A stretch of 64,000 bases of DNA. Source: Sphingomonas kaistensis. GTDB lineage: Bacteria > Pseudomonadota > Alphaproteobacteria > Sphingomonadales > Sphingomonadaceae. Below, in pieces: positions 8,113-17,285 of this stretch. Below the pieces are notes generated by a model. The model was not told the origin of the DNA. It saw nothing but the letters and a program-made list of their open reading frames with translations, and made no database searches. Where the stretch lies: contig NZ_CP145607.1 of assembly GCF_036884275.1 (NCBI RefSeq), forward strand, positions 1,103,001 to 1,167,000, given 5' to 3'. Position numbers and translations under genes: made by a program. Within the stretch, counting starts at the first letter, position 1; each line of letters starts with the position of its first letter.

Positions 8113-8298
8113 GGTATCAAACCCCCCCGGGTCTGGGCGAAGGGACCATCCCTGCTCGCCCGGTGAGAGGAGAAAGCGGCCGGCGGCGTTAACCGGCGTA
8201 AACCTGTTCGTCCGGAGCGGATTTAATGCGGGGTGCGCCGCAAGGTGCGTAGAGGGGATGTGCGCGATACCCGTCAAAAACGGAGGTAAATCCTGGCG

Positions 8299-9204
8299 TC
8301 AGGCTGACAGGAAACGGGCCGGTTGAATGCGCTTGTCGACATAGGTGTCGAGCCACGCGCGATGCGCGGAAACCGCGTTGCCGGCGGCCGCGATGCGGCG
8401 TTCGGCGGCCGCTCCGCCGACCTGTGCGGCGAGGAGATGACCGGCGCGCTGCTCGCCGAGGCCAGCGCCAAGATAGCGCAGGGTGTCGCCGAGGCCGAGA
8501 TGATGGGCGAGGTAAGCGGCGCGGGCGGTGCCGGCTTCGTCCGACGGCGCGATCCCGCGGGCGCGCAGCGTGCGGAGGTTGGCCGCGGCATGGTCGGCAA
8601 TGACCTCGATCGAGGCGGCGGGATCGGTGCGTAGGGCGAGCAGGGCCGAGCGGGCTTCGGGGCGGATCGATCCGTCGCTTGCCAGCCAGCCGCGCGCTTC
8701 GGCGGTGGCATTGAGCCAGCTTCCCGGACGACGTGCTTCGTCGATCCAGGTGCCGGAGAGGAACTGGCCGAGCCCGGTGGCGCTGGAGCGCGGGTTGCGG
8801 CTGGCGGGGTTCCAGCTGCCGTCGGGGCGGCGGGCGGATTCGGCATCGACGATCGACGCGAGGACTTCGGGCTGGAGCCCGGTGCGGGCGGCGGCGCGCT
8901 CGAGCGCTGGGGCGAGGTGCTGGTTGGCGCCGAGGCTGAGCGGTGCCGAGGGAGCCGAGGGTGGCGGCGGCGTGTCGGGGCTGAGGGTGGGTTGCAGCCG
9001 ATCCTCGGCCGCAAGCGCCTCGATCAAGGTATCGAGGCGGAGCAGGCCGCCGGTCGGGCGATCGGTAAGGGCATCGGGTCTCGCGCGATCGGTACCGCCG
9101 AGCGCCGCTTGCCACAGGCGGTTGTCGAGCTCGAACCGGGCGGCGCGGTAAAGGAGATCGGCGCGGACCGAGGGCGGCAGCGGCGCCAGCGGGGACGTGC
9201 TCAC
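8299..9204 (-). CDS. Lytic transglycosylase-like muramidase of the flagellar cluster
   Basis: A 301-residue protein with an SLT-type (lysozyme-like) domain in the middle: LQPEVLASIVDAESAR with the likely catalytic Glu122, then SSATGLGQFLSGTWID (about 140-154), the usual substrate-groove motif. The N-terminal 90 residues are low-complexity and Pro-rich and may be an export or docking region. No classical signal peptide is visible. The gene overlaps fliJ by four bases, so it is translated with the export machinery and probably opens the wall for the flagellar rod, the job done by FlgJ in enterobacteria. No FlgJ rod-cap domain can be recognised. Confidence 0.75.
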   Translation of the reverse strand: MSTSPLAPLPPSVRADLLYRAARFELDNRLWQAALGGTDRARPDALTDRPTGGLLRLDTLIEALAAEDRLQPTLSPDTPPPPSAPSAPLSLGANQHLAPALERAAARTGLQPEVLASIVDAESARRPDGSWNPASRNPRSSATGLGQFLSGTWIDEARRPGSWLNATAEARGWLASDGSIRPEARSALLALRTDPAASIEVIADHAAANLRTLRARGIAPSDEAGTARAAYLAHHLGLGDTLRYLGAGLGEQRAGHLLAAQVGGAAAERRIAAAGNAVSAHRAWLDTYVDKRIQPARFLSA

Positions 9205-9602
9205 CGGCGCACCCAGGCCGCAGCGATACGGTCGTCGAGCGCGGCTGCGGCCTTGGCGTCGCGGCGACGGTCGGCGGCGCGGGCGGCGTTAGCGGCGGCG
9301 TCTTCGAGCAATTGCAGCCGGGCGCGGGCCTGCACAGCTTCCTGGCGAAGCGCGTCGAGCCGCTGCTCGGCGGCGGCCTGCGCCTTGCCGATAGCGGTGA
9401 GGCGGCGTTCGCCATGTTTGAACCACGGATCGCAGGGTAGCGGCACGGCGGCGGCCACGTGGCGCTCGGCTGCGCGGGCGCGGGTCAGGTCGTCGCGTTG
9501 ATGAAGGATGGCGTTCACCACCGCCTGCTCGCCCGCGAGGCGCATGGCAAGTGCGTCGAGTTGCCGCTTTCGCAGACGAATGGCGGCGGCGAAGCCCGTC
9601 AT
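9201..9602 (-). CDS. fliJ: FliJ-like flagellar export protein
   Basis: A 133-residue, almost entirely helical, Arg/Ala/Gln-rich protein, as expected for FliJ, the coiled-coil stalk protein that works with the ATPase FliI and escorts export substrates. FliJ diverges so much in sequence that the call rests on size, coiled-coil composition and position: it directly follows fliI (four-base overlap) and overlaps the muramidase gene downstream. A short break (VPLPCDPWFKHGERR) interrupts the helix around residues 53-67. Confidence 0.7.
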   Translation of the reverse strand: MTGFAAAIRLRKRQLDALAMRLAGEQAVVNAILHQRDDLTRARAAERHVAAAVPLPCDPWFKHGERRLTAIGKAQAAAEQRLDALRQEAVQARARLQLLEDAAANAARAADRRRDAKAAAALDDRIAAAWVRR

Positions 9603-10924
9603 GCGACCAGCCCGGCCAGCGCGGCAAAGGCTTCGGCGGGATGGCCGCGGTCGGCCTTGGTCTGGGTCAGCAACGCTTCGATGCCGGGCGCGACGGCGAT
9701 GGCGCGATCGAGCTCGGGGCTGGCGCCGGGGGCGTAGGCGCCGAGGCGGATCAGTTCTTCCATGTCGGCGTAGGTCGAAAGGATTCGGCGCGCTTCGAGG
9801 CGGAGCGCATTGTCTTGCGGCGGAAGGCAGTGGGGGAGGGTGCGGCTGACCGATTTCAGGAGATCGATCGCGGGGTAGCGGCCGCGTTCGGCGATGCGGC
9901 GGCTCATCACCACGTGACCGTCGAGGATGCCGCGCACGGTGTCGGCGACCGGCTCGTCATGGTCGTCGCCGTCGACCAGCACGGTGAACAGGCCGGTGAT
10001 GCTGCCCTCGCCAACGCGGCCGGGGCCGGCGCGTTCGAGCAGGCGGGCGAGGTCGGCGAAGACGGACGGGGGATAGCCGCGGGTGGCGGGCGGCTCGCCG
10101 GCGGCCAGCCCGATCTCGCGCGCGGCCATGGCGAAGCGGGTGACGCTGTCCATCAGGCAGAGGACGCGCAGGCCCTGGGCTCGGAAATGCTCGGCGACGG
10201 CAAGGGTGGCGAAGGCGGCCTGGCGTCGCATCAGCGCGGGGGCGTCGGAGGTCGCGACCACGACCACCGAGCGGGCGAGGCCATCGGGGCCGAGGTCGTC
10301 GGTGATGAATTCCTGCACTTCGCGGCCGCGTTCGCCGATGAGGCCAATCACCGCGACGTCGCAGTCGGCCCAGCGCGCGAGCATGGAAAGTAGCACCGAC
10401 TTGCCGACGCCCGAGCCGGCGAACAGGCCCAGGCGCTGCCCTTCGCAGAGCGGCGCGAACAGGTCGAGCGCGCGGACCCCGGTGGCGAGGAGCGGCCCGA
10501 CACGCGCGCGTTCGGCGGCGGGCGGCGGCGGCGCGCGCAAGGGGGCTGGCGCGAGGCCCTGCTCAAGCGGGCCAAGGCCGTCGAGCGGTGCGCCGAGGCC
10601 GTCGATGACACGTCCGAGCCAGGCGGGCGAAGGGCGCAAGGCGGCTTCGGCGGCGACCAGTTCGGCGAGCGTACCGGTGACAAGGCTTTCGGTCGGGGCA
10701 AAGGCCATGGCGGTCGCCGTCTCACCGTCCAATGCGGTGACTTCGGCGGCGAGGGGGCCGTCGCTGCCCGCAAGGTGCAGCCGCGCGCCGATCCGCGCCG
10801 CGCCGCCGAGGCCGGAGATCGACAGGCAGGCACCCTGGACGCGCGTCAGCTTGCCGAAGCGGCGATGTGGATCGGCGGCGCGGACCCGTTCCCCGAGCGC
10901 GGCAAGGGCGGCGATCCCGCTCAG
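9599..10924 (-). CDS. fliI: Flagellum-specific ATPase FliI, probably starting at CTG
   Basis: The ATPase of the flagellar type III export apparatus, related to F1-beta. The P-loop AGSGVGKS is at about residues 169-176, followed by GLIGERGREVQEF, the VVVATSD segment, LLCLMDSVTRFA-type Walker B surroundings and the C-terminal STYADMEELIRLGAY. No ATG, GTG or TTG exists near the expected N-terminus. The CTG whose last two bases overlap the flbT TGA lies eight bases after a GAGGAG and gives 441 residues, the normal family length. The nearest ATG (10984) is 60 bases inside flbT, has no good ribosome-binding site and adds 20 residues without FliI character. Function certain, start unusual. Confidence 0.9.
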   Translation of the reverse strand: MSGIAALAALGERVRAADPHRRFGKLTRVQGACLSISGLGGAARIGARLHLAGSDGPLAAEVTALDGETATAMAFAPTESLVTGTLAELVAAEAALRPSPAWLGRVIDGLGAPLDGLGPLEQGLAPAPLRAPPPPAAERARVGPLLATGVRALDLFAPLCEGQRLGLFAGSGVGKSVLLSMLARWADCDVAVIGLIGERGREVQEFITDDLGPDGLARSVVVVATSDAPALMRRQAAFATLAVAEHFRAQGLRVLCLMDSVTRFAMAAREIGLAAGEPPATRGYPPSVFADLARLLERAGPGRVGEGSITGLFTVLVDGDDHDEPVADTVRGILDGHVVMSRRIAERGRYPAIDLLKSVSRTLPHCLPPQDNALRLEARRILSTYADMEELIRLGAYAPGASPELDRAIAVAPGIEALLTQTKADRGHPAEAFAALAGLVA

Positions 10925-11325
10925 GCTGCCTGCTCCTCGACAGTAGCAAGAGCCTGTTCTTCGAGCCGCATCAGTGTCCGGCATTCGCCCAGCGCGCGAT
11001 AATAATCGGCGCTCGCCGCGCGCGTCGCGAACTTGGCGATGGCCTGGCGCCCGCTTTCGCACGCGGAGAGGGTCGCGACCGCCGGGATCGTCGCCAGGAT
11101 GGCGCTGTGGTGGCCGGCAATGCCGTCGGGATCGAGATAGGCCATCATGGTGTGGAAATAGAGCGCGCGGGCCGGGGTGGTGGCGTCGGCCGGGGTCATG
11201 ATCTCGCGGCCGCGCAGGATGGTGACCTTGCTTTCGATCGCGAGGTCGGTGCGGCCTGAGGCGCGGATCACCGCTCCGTTGATCACCACCTTTTCGCCGT
11301 CGCGAAGGGAAATCCTCAGCGTCAT
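10921..11325 (-). CDS. flbT: Flagellar biosynthesis regulator FlbT
   Basis: A 134-residue protein matching FlbT (MTLRISLRDGEKVVINGAVI, then TILRGREIMTPADA and LYFHTMMAYLD). In Caulobacter FlbT binds the 5' leader of flagellin mRNA and couples flagellin synthesis to hook assembly. Here it lies upstream of fliI on the same strand and divergent from flgE, the hook gene. Its partner flaF and the flagellin genes are not in this window. The ATG with GGAG eight bases before it was preferred to a GTG nine bases upstream that overlaps the GGAG. The C-terminal EEQAA codons double as the putative fliI ribosome-binding site. Confidence 0.88.
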   Translation of the reverse strand: MTLRISLRDGEKVVINGAVIRASGRTDLAIESKVTILRGREIMTPADATTPARALYFHTMMAYLDPDGIAGHHSAILATIPAVATLSACESGRQAIAKFATRAASADYYRALGECRTLMRLEEQALATVEEQAA

Positions 11326-11497
11326 CAATGCCACTCCTTCTGCCTGGCTGGCTGTTGCCTTCTTCCTAGAGGGACGACGGGCCGGGCGGGGCGCGGCGCG
11401 GCAAATCTTGCCGTGTCCGGGCCGGTGGGCCGAGGCGTCCTATAAGGTGAGGGAAAGGAGCGGCAGCGGGCCGCGTCCGAAGTGGAGCAAGCGACCC
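11326..11497. promoter_or_regulatory. Divergent promoter region between flbT and flgE
   Basis: This 172-base spacer must hold the promoters of both flagellar transcription units. A perfect inverted repeat GGCAA-ATC-TTGCC is at 11400-11412, and a TATAAG that could be a -10 element for flgE is at about 11442-11447. A sigma-54 site (GG-N10-GC) is not satisfied: the repeat gives GG-N8-GC. I found no clear sigma-28 site by eye. Confidence 0.35.
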
Positions 11498-12796
11498 TTG
11501 AGCCTTTATTCCGCCCTTTATGCCGGCGCGTCCGGCCTGAACGCGCAATCGACCGCCATGGCGGGGGTTGCCGACAATATCACTAACATCAACACCATCG
11601 GCTACAAGGGGGTGTCGACCGAGTTCCGGACGCTGGTCACCCCGGGCAGCACCAAGAGCCAATATTCGGCGGGCGGGGTTGCCGCGGCGCCGCAGGCGCT
11701 GATCAGCAAGCAGGGACTGATCCAGGCGAGCAGCAGCCAGACCGATCTCGCGATCGACGGGGCGGGCTTCTTCGTGGTCCGCTCAGGCACCGGCGGCGAC
11801 AGCGATCTCGCCTTCACCCGGGCGGGTGCGTTCAAGCCCGACGTCATGGGCTTTCTCCGCAATACCAGCGGCTATTATCTCCAAGGCTGGAAGCTCGACG
11901 CCGCCGGCAACTACACCGACACCGGGCTCGGCTCGCTGCAGGCGGTGCGGGCTAGCGACCTGACCGGCTCGGCCAGCGCCACCTCGCAGATTCAGCTGCG
12001 CGCCAATCTCCAGTCGGACGCGCCGGTGCTGGCAGGGGCGTATGCCGCCGGCGACATGGCGACCGGCACGGTCACCCCGCAGTTCCAGCGCAGCTTCGAC
12101 ATCTATGACGCGCAAGGGTCGGCGCACCGGATCAGCATGGGCTTCGTCAAGACCGCGCCCAACGAATGGCAGGCTGAAATCTTCGCCGTGCCGGCGACCG
12201 ACGTCACCGCGGCCGATGGCCTGCTGACCAGCGGAACGGTCCGGTTCAATCCGGACGGCAGCCTCGATCTTGCCGGCTCGACCGCGGCCTTTTTCGCCGA
12301 CCTTACCCCGACTTGGACCAACGGCGCCGGGTCGGAGCCGATCAATCTCCAGCTCGGCTCGGACGGCAAGCTCGACGGCTTGATCCAGTTCAGCGGTGCG
12401 AGCGCGGTGATCAGTTCGGCGGTCAACGGCGGTCTTGCCGGCAACCTTGCCTCGATCGAGGTCGATGAGCAGGGCGTGGTCAGCGCGATCTTCGACGACG
12501 GCACCTCGCGCAAGGTGTTCCAGCTGCCGGTCGCGACCTTCCTCAACCCGGACGGCCTGACCCGCCTCAGCGGCAATGCCTATGCTTTGTCGAACGCCAG
12601 CGGCGCGGTGGCGATCAATCCGCCGGGCGCGCTTGGGTCGGGCATGATCGCCAGCTCCTCGCTCGAAGGATCGAACGTCGATCTGGCGCAGGAATTCACC
12701 AACATGATCCGCTTCCAGCGGGCCTACAGCGCGTCGTCCAAGATCGTCACCACGGTCGACGACATGCTGCAGGAACTCTCCAACCTGAAGCGGTGA
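11498..12796 (+). CDS. flgE: Flagellar hook protein FlgE
   Basis: The hook subunit, 432 residues from a TTG start preceded by GGAG ten bases away. The N-terminus (SLYSALYAGASGLNAQSTAM, then NITNINTIGYKGV) is the rod/hook family motif. SQTDLAIDGAGFFVV is the hook core, and VDLAQEFTNMIRFQRAYSASSKIVTTVDDML is the conserved C-terminal coiled coil that lines the channel. The middle carries the variable surface domain. flgK follows after 14 bases on the same strand. Confidence 0.95.
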   Translation: MSLYSALYAGASGLNAQSTAMAGVADNITNINTIGYKGVSTEFRTLVTPGSTKSQYSAGGVAAAPQALISKQGLIQASSSQTDLAIDGAGFFVVRSGTGGDSDLAFTRAGAFKPDVMGFLRNTSGYYLQGWKLDAAGNYTDTGLGSLQAVRASDLTGSASATSQIQLRANLQSDAPVLAGAYAAGDMATGTVTPQFQRSFDIYDAQGSAHRISMGFVKTAPNEWQAEIFAVPATDVTAADGLLTSGTVRFNPDGSLDLAGSTAAFFADLTPTWTNGAGSEPINLQLGSDGKLDGLIQFSGASAVISSAVNGGLAGNLASIEVDEQGVVSAIFDDGTSRKVFQLPVATFLNPDGLTRLSGNAYALSNASGAVAINPPGALGSGMIASSSLEGSNVDLAQEFTNMIRFQRAYSASSKIVTTVDDMLQELSNLKR

Positions 12797-12810
12797 GGCG
12801 CGCGTAGGCG

Positions 12811-14904
12811 ATGAGCCTGTCCGACATTCTCGGTTCGGCCCTGTCGGGGCTGAACGCGGCCCAGGCAGGGCTGCGTTCGGCGTCGAACAACATCGCCAAC
12901 GTCAATACGCCCGGTTACGCCCGCGAGCGGGTGCCGCTGGAAACGGGGGTCACCGCCGGCCGGGTCAGCGGGGTTCGCGCCCTGGAAGCGATCCGGGTCG
13001 CCGACCGATTCCTCGAATCCACCGTTTATCGCCGGGCGAGCGACTGGGGGCAGGCCGAAGCGGTCGCGGGATCGCTCGACCGCTTGCAGGCGCTGCTCGG
13101 CGCGCCCGGCGACGACAGCGGCCTCCCTGCACGGCTCGACGCGATCGGCGCGGCGGCAGTGGCGATGACCGGGGCGGCGGGAAGCGAGCCGACCGTGCGC
13201 GGCTTCGTAACCTCCGTCGGTCAGGCGTTGTCCGCCTTGCAGACGCTAGATGGCGATGTCGCCGCGCTACGCATCGATGCCGAGCGCGAGGTCAGCTACA
13301 CGGTCGACACCATCAACAATCTGCTGCGCCGGATCGACGGCCTCAACGACAGCGTCGCCCGCCAGGCGGCCGGCGGGCGCGCCGCCAATGGCGCGGTGGA
13401 CCAGCGAATGACCGCGGTCGAGGAGCTGGCCGGGCTGATCAAGATCGAGGTGCGGCAGGGTGTGGACGGGCGACTGTCGATCGACACTGCCGGCGGGGCG
13501 ACCCTGCTCGACCGGCGGTTGCGGCTGCTCGATTACCCGCCGAGCGAGGGGTCGCTGCAGCCGCTCTATCCGGCGGTCAAACTGCGCTTTGCCGCGGACG
13601 ATGGCAGCCTCGGCCCCGAAACGGGCGAACGGCTGGACAGCTTGGCGGCGGGCGGGCGGCTGGGCGGCCTGATCGACCTTCGCGACCGCCGCCTGCCGGC
13701 CTTTGCCGAAGAGATCGGAAGCCTGTTCGGCGGGCTTGCCGAAAGCCTGAACGCGGTCAGCAATGCCGGGACCACCGTCCCCGCGCCGGCCCGGCTCGAT
13801 GGCGCGCTGACCGGTTTTGCGGCGAGCGACCGGCTGGGGTTTAGCGGCAAGGCGGTATTCGCCGCGCTGCAAACGGACGGCACGCTGGCGGCCAAGTTCA
13901 CGCTCGATTTCGGCGCGCTGGGCGCAGGCGCGACGATCCTGGACGCGGTGGACGCGATCAATGCCGGGCTGGGCGGCGCGGCGAGCGCCAGTCTCACCAA
14001 CGGCAAGCTCAGTATCGCGGGCGCGGGCGGGCTGAGGGTCGCGGTGGCGCAGGACCCCTCCGCACCGAGTAGCCGCGCCGGCATCGGCTTTGCGCAATTG
14101 TTCGGTCTCAACGATCTCGTCAGCGGCCCGCGGACCTTTGGCCCGGCCGGCTTCACCGCCGCCGATCCGCATGGCTGCGGAACGGGCGAAGCGGTGAAGA
14201 TGGTGCTGCGCGGGCCCGACGGCCGGGTGCTGGCCGAGGACAGCCTCGTGCCGGCCGCCGGCGGCACGATCGGCGATCTCGTCACCGCACTCAATGCGGG
14301 GCCGCTCAGCGCGTTCGGGACCGCGTCTTTGGACGCGCGCGGCCGCATCGCCTTCACCCCCGTCGTTAACCTGCCGACCGCCAACCTGTCGGTGGTGTCC
14401 GACACCACCAGCCGGTTCGGGACCGGCCGCTCCTTGTCCTCGCTGCTGCTGCCATTGGGCAACGAGACGGGGCTAGCGGGCGCCGCCATTCGGCCGGACA
14501 TCGCCGCGAGCGGCCGAGCGCTGCCCCTCGCCCGGATCGACACCGCGGCGGCGGTCGGCGCCAGGGCGATCGGTCCGGGCGACAGCCGGGGCGCCAATGC
14601 CTTTGTTGACCAACTGCGCGCCGCGGTGGATCTTGGCCGTGGGCGGGTGTCAGGCATGGAGAGCTATGCAAGCTTCGTGCTCGGCCAGACCGGGCTCGAC
14701 GCCGCCGGGGCGAAGGATCGCCTTGCCGACATGGAAGCCCGCCGCTCGGATGCGGTCAATCGCCGCGACAGCTATTCGGGCGTCAACATCGACGAGGAAT
14801 TGGCGAGCCTCGTCACCTTGCAGAACAGCTATTCGGCCGCAGCGCGGGTGATGAGCACGGCGACGCAGATGTACGACACTCTGATCGGGATGGTGGGACG
14901 ATGA
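12811..14904 (+). CDS. flgK: Hook-associated protein 1, FlgK
   Basis: The first hook-filament junction protein, 697 residues. The N-terminal helix (ALSGLNAAQAGLRSASNNIA, then NVNTPGYARERV) and the C-terminal motif (GVNIDEELASLVTLQNSYSAAARVMSTATQMYDTLI) are the D0 elements shared by axial flagellar proteins. The central part is variable and Ala/Gly-rich, longer than in enterobacterial FlgK (about 550 residues), as in other alphaproteobacteria. The stop codon overlaps the flgL start (ATGA). Confidence 0.95.
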   Translation: MSLSDILGSALSGLNAAQAGLRSASNNIANVNTPGYARERVPLETGVTAGRVSGVRALEAIRVADRFLESTVYRRASDWGQAEAVAGSLDRLQALLGAPGDDSGLPARLDAIGAAAVAMTGAAGSEPTVRGFVTSVGQALSALQTLDGDVAALRIDAEREVSYTVDTINNLLRRIDGLNDSVARQAAGGRAANGAVDQRMTAVEELAGLIKIEVRQGVDGRLSIDTAGGATLLDRRLRLLDYPPSEGSLQPLYPAVKLRFAADDGSLGPETGERLDSLAAGGRLGGLIDLRDRRLPAFAEEIGSLFGGLAESLNAVSNAGTTVPAPARLDGALTGFAASDRLGFSGKAVFAALQTDGTLAAKFTLDFGALGAGATILDAVDAINAGLGGAASASLTNGKLSIAGAGGLRVAVAQDPSAPSSRAGIGFAQLFGLNDLVSGPRTFGPAGFTAADPHGCGTGEAVKMVLRGPDGRVLAEDSLVPAAGGTIGDLVTALNAGPLSAFGTASLDARGRIAFTPVVNLPTANLSVVSDTTSRFGTGRSLSSLLLPLGNETGLAGAAIRPDIAASGRALPLARIDTAAAVGARAIGPGDSRGANAFVDQLRAAVDLGRGRVSGMESYASFVLGQTGLDAAGAKDRLADMEARRSDAVNRRDSYSGVNIDEELASLVTLQNSYSAAARVMSTATQMYDTLIGMVGR

Positions 14905-15817
14905 GCGGCTGGAACCGGGTGGCGACCGTGCCGATGCAGCGCAGCCTGTTCGAGAGCATCTCGGTCTCGCAGCGCAAGCTGGGCGAGGTCCAGCAGCAGA
15001 TGGCACCGGCAAGAAGGCGCCCGATTTCGCCTCGCTCGGTATCGAGACGATGCGCAACCTGTCGGCGCGCACGATGCTGGTCCGGCAGGAAGCGCATGCC
15101 GTGGTCGGAGCGCGGATCGGCACCACCTTGTCGATCATGGATTCGCAGATGGCGGGCATGGAGGAGTCGCTGTCCAAGCTGCGCGACGGGCTGCTGTCGG
15201 CCAGCGGCACCGGGCGCGCCGATGGCTTGCAGGAAGTGATCGAGGAAGCCTTTCAGCGCTTTCGCACTGGGCTCAACAGCGACGAGGCGGGGCAGTTCCT
15301 GTTCGCCGGATCGCAGACCGCGACCGCGCCGTTCGCCCCGCCCAGCCTTGCCGCCTGCGCCGGGGTGCCGACCGTCAATGCGTTTCGCAACGACGGGGTG
15401 ACCGCCGAAGCACGGGTCGCCGACGGGCTCGACCTCACCTACGGCACTACCGCCAGCGCGATCGGGTCCGAGCTGTTCGGCGCGTTCCGGACGCTGGCCG
15501 AGGCGGGCACCATCGGCCCGGCGCCGACCCCGGCGCAGATCACCGCCATCAACGAAGCGGTGAGCCAGCTCAACGACGGGCTCAAGACCCTGCGTGCCGC
15601 CCATGCCGAAAACGGGCGGCGGCAGGCGCAGGTCGAGGACTTGGCGTCGCGGGCGTCGGAGCGGACGTTGATCCTCGAAAAGATGGTGTCCAAGAACGAG
15701 GATGCGGACCTTGCCGAAGTGGCGAGCCAGTTGGTCCAGCGCCAGACCACCTTGGAGGCAAGCTACGCCCTGTTCGCGCGGCTTTCGAACCTCAGCCTGA
15801 TCAACTTCATGCGCTAA
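14901..15817 (+). pseudogene. flgL: flgL (hook-filament junction protein), broken by a one-base frameshift
   Basis: FlgL (HAP3) joins hook and filament. The first 35 codons (MSGWNRVATVPMQRSLFESI, then EVQQQMA) read in the frame of the ATG that overlaps the flgK stop. The family motif ATGKKAPDFASLG then continues only in the -1 frame, from 15005 to the stop at 15817, with the D0 C-terminus TTLEASYALFARLSNLSLINFM intact. One base is missing at 15003-15005 (ATG GC-ACC GGC). Staying in the first frame ends at 15239 after 112 residues of nonsense. No slippery heptamer is visible. Either a sequencing/assembly error or a true mutation that would block filament assembly. Confidence 0.9.
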
Positions 15818-15872
15818 CCGTCCGCCGCGTCCGAGGTGGACTTTGCGCGCCCCCTCCTGTCTTGAAGGGGCC

Positions 15873-17285
15873 ATGTTGAGGCAATTTCTAGGCGGCCTGG
15901 CGCTGCTTGCGCTTGCCGCGCCGGCTGCCGCCGCACCCCGCGACAGCGCCGAAGGCCGGCTGCTCCACGACCTGTTCAAGACCAGCGTGGAGATCCCCAC
16001 CGTCAAGGGGCGGGGGCAGGTCCCGAAGATGGCGCGCGCACTGTCGGCGAAGCTCAGGCAAGCGGGGTTCGCCGCACGCGACATCGAAATCGTGCCGGTG
16101 GGCGAGACCGCGGCGATGACCGTGCGGTATCGCGGCACGGGCACAAAACCGCCGCTCCTGTTCCTCGCCCACATGGACGTGGTCGAAGCCAAGCGCGCCG
16201 ACTGGGAGCGCGATCCGTTCAAGCTGTATGAGGCCGACGGCTTTCTCTACGGCCGGGGAACGAGCGACAACAAGCTCGGCGTCGTGCATCTGGTCGCCGC
16301 GTTCATCACGCTGAAAAAGCAGGGCTTCCGCCCCGACCGCGACCTGATCCTCGGCTTCACCGGGGACGAGGAAACCGACATGGCGTCGAGTCGCGTGCTG
16401 GCCGAACGGCTGGCGGCGCTGAAGCCCGACTATGCGATCAATTCGGATTCGGGCGGCGGGCGCGCGAACGCGTCGGGCAAGCCGATCTCGTTCGCGGTGC
16501 AGGTGGCGGAAAAGACCTTCGCCAACATCAAGGTGACCCTGCGTAACCCCGGCGGGCACAGCGCCCGGCCGCGCGCCGACAATGCGATCTACGAACTGGC
16601 CGAGGTGCTGGGCCGGGTGCGCGGCTATGTCTTTCCGTTGGTCGACGGCGAACTGACCCGTACGATGCTGCGCGATGCGGCGGCCCTGCCGAGCGCGAGC
16701 GAGACGTTCCGCGCCAAGGTCGCGGCGTTCGAGGCGGCCCCGGGCGACGCGGCGCTGCTGGCCGAGATCGGGCAGGAGCCGCGGCTGGGTTATGCGGTGC
16801 GAACGACCTGCGTGCCGACGCTGCTGGAAGGCGGCCACGCCGACAATGCGCTGCCGCAAAGCGCGACGGCGACGATCAATTGCCGCATCTTTCCCGGGGT
16901 CGAGATCGAAACGGTGCGCGCCAAGCTGGCGGAAGTCGGCGGCAATCCGGCGGCGGAATGGACGATCGACGGCGACCCGTTCGGGGCTGCCGCTTCGCCC
17001 AGCAATCCGGCGCTGTTCGCGGCGATCCGGCGGGCGCTCGACCCCGCCGCGCGCGACATTCCGATCGTCCCCTACATGACCCCGGGCGCGACCGACGGAA
17101 AGCATTTCAGGTCGCGCGGGATCCCGACCTACGGATTCAGCGCGGACTTTACCGTGGGGGGCGAGGTGGCGGGGGTGCATGGCCTGAACGAGCGCATTCC
17201 GGAGCGCGCGCTGTACGACGCCTTCGACTTCTGGCCGCGGCTGATGCGCACGCTTGCCGGCGGCGATGCGGGAGCGGGCCAGTGA
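15873..17285 (+). CDS. Secreted M20 family metallopeptidase
   Basis: A 470-residue zinc peptidase (M20/M25/M40 group) with a signal peptide (LGGLALLALAAPAAAA). Metal and catalytic residues are recognisable: FLAHMDVVEA (His and catalytic Asp), GRGTSDNKLG (bridging Asp), FTGDEETD (general-base Glu), NSDSGGG and, near the C-terminus, DGKHF. The dimerisation-domain motif GGHSARPRADNAIYELAEVL is present. An AAGGGG precedes the ATG; a TTG 30 bases upstream would add ten residues without need. It probably trims peptides or N-acylated amino acids in the periplasm. The stop overlaps the GTG of the next gene, a DacB-type carboxypeptidase. Confidence 0.88.
   Translation: MLRQFLGGLALLALAAPAAAAPRDSAEGRLLHDLFKTSVEIPTVKGRGQVPKMARALSAKLRQAGFAARDIEIVPVGETAAMTVRYRGTGTKPPLLFLAHMDVVEAKRADWERDPFKLYEADGFLYGRGTSDNKLGVVHLVAAFITLKKQGFRPDRDLILGFTGDEETDMASSRVLAERLAALKPDYAINSDSGGGRANASGKPISFAVQVAEKTFANIKVTLRNPGGHSARPRADNAIYELAEVLGRVRGYVFPLVDGELTRTMLRDAAALPSASETFRAKVAAFEAAPGDAALLAEIGQEPRLGYAVRTTCVPTLLEGGHADNALPQSATATINCRIFPGVEIETVRAKLAEVGGNPAAEWTIDGDPFGAAASPSNPALFAAIRRALDPAARDIPIVPYMTPGATDGKHFRSRGIPTYGFSADFTVGGEVAGVHGLNERIPERALYDAFDFWPRLMRTLAGGDAGAGQ

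Noticed and set aside
8188..8203. GTTAACCGGCGTAAAC upstream of the sigma factor gene as a CtrA box
   Set aside because: The spacing is one base short of the consensus and the second half site is TAAAC, not TTAAC.
11400..11412. Sigma-54 promoter upstream of flgE
   Set aside because: The GG-to-GC spacing is eight bases instead of ten, and the rest of the consensus is absent.
16880..17281. A longer N-terminus for dacB running back through the M20 peptidase gene
   Set aside because: The sequence is out-of-frame reading of the M20 gene; a signal peptide starts at the GTG in the overlap.
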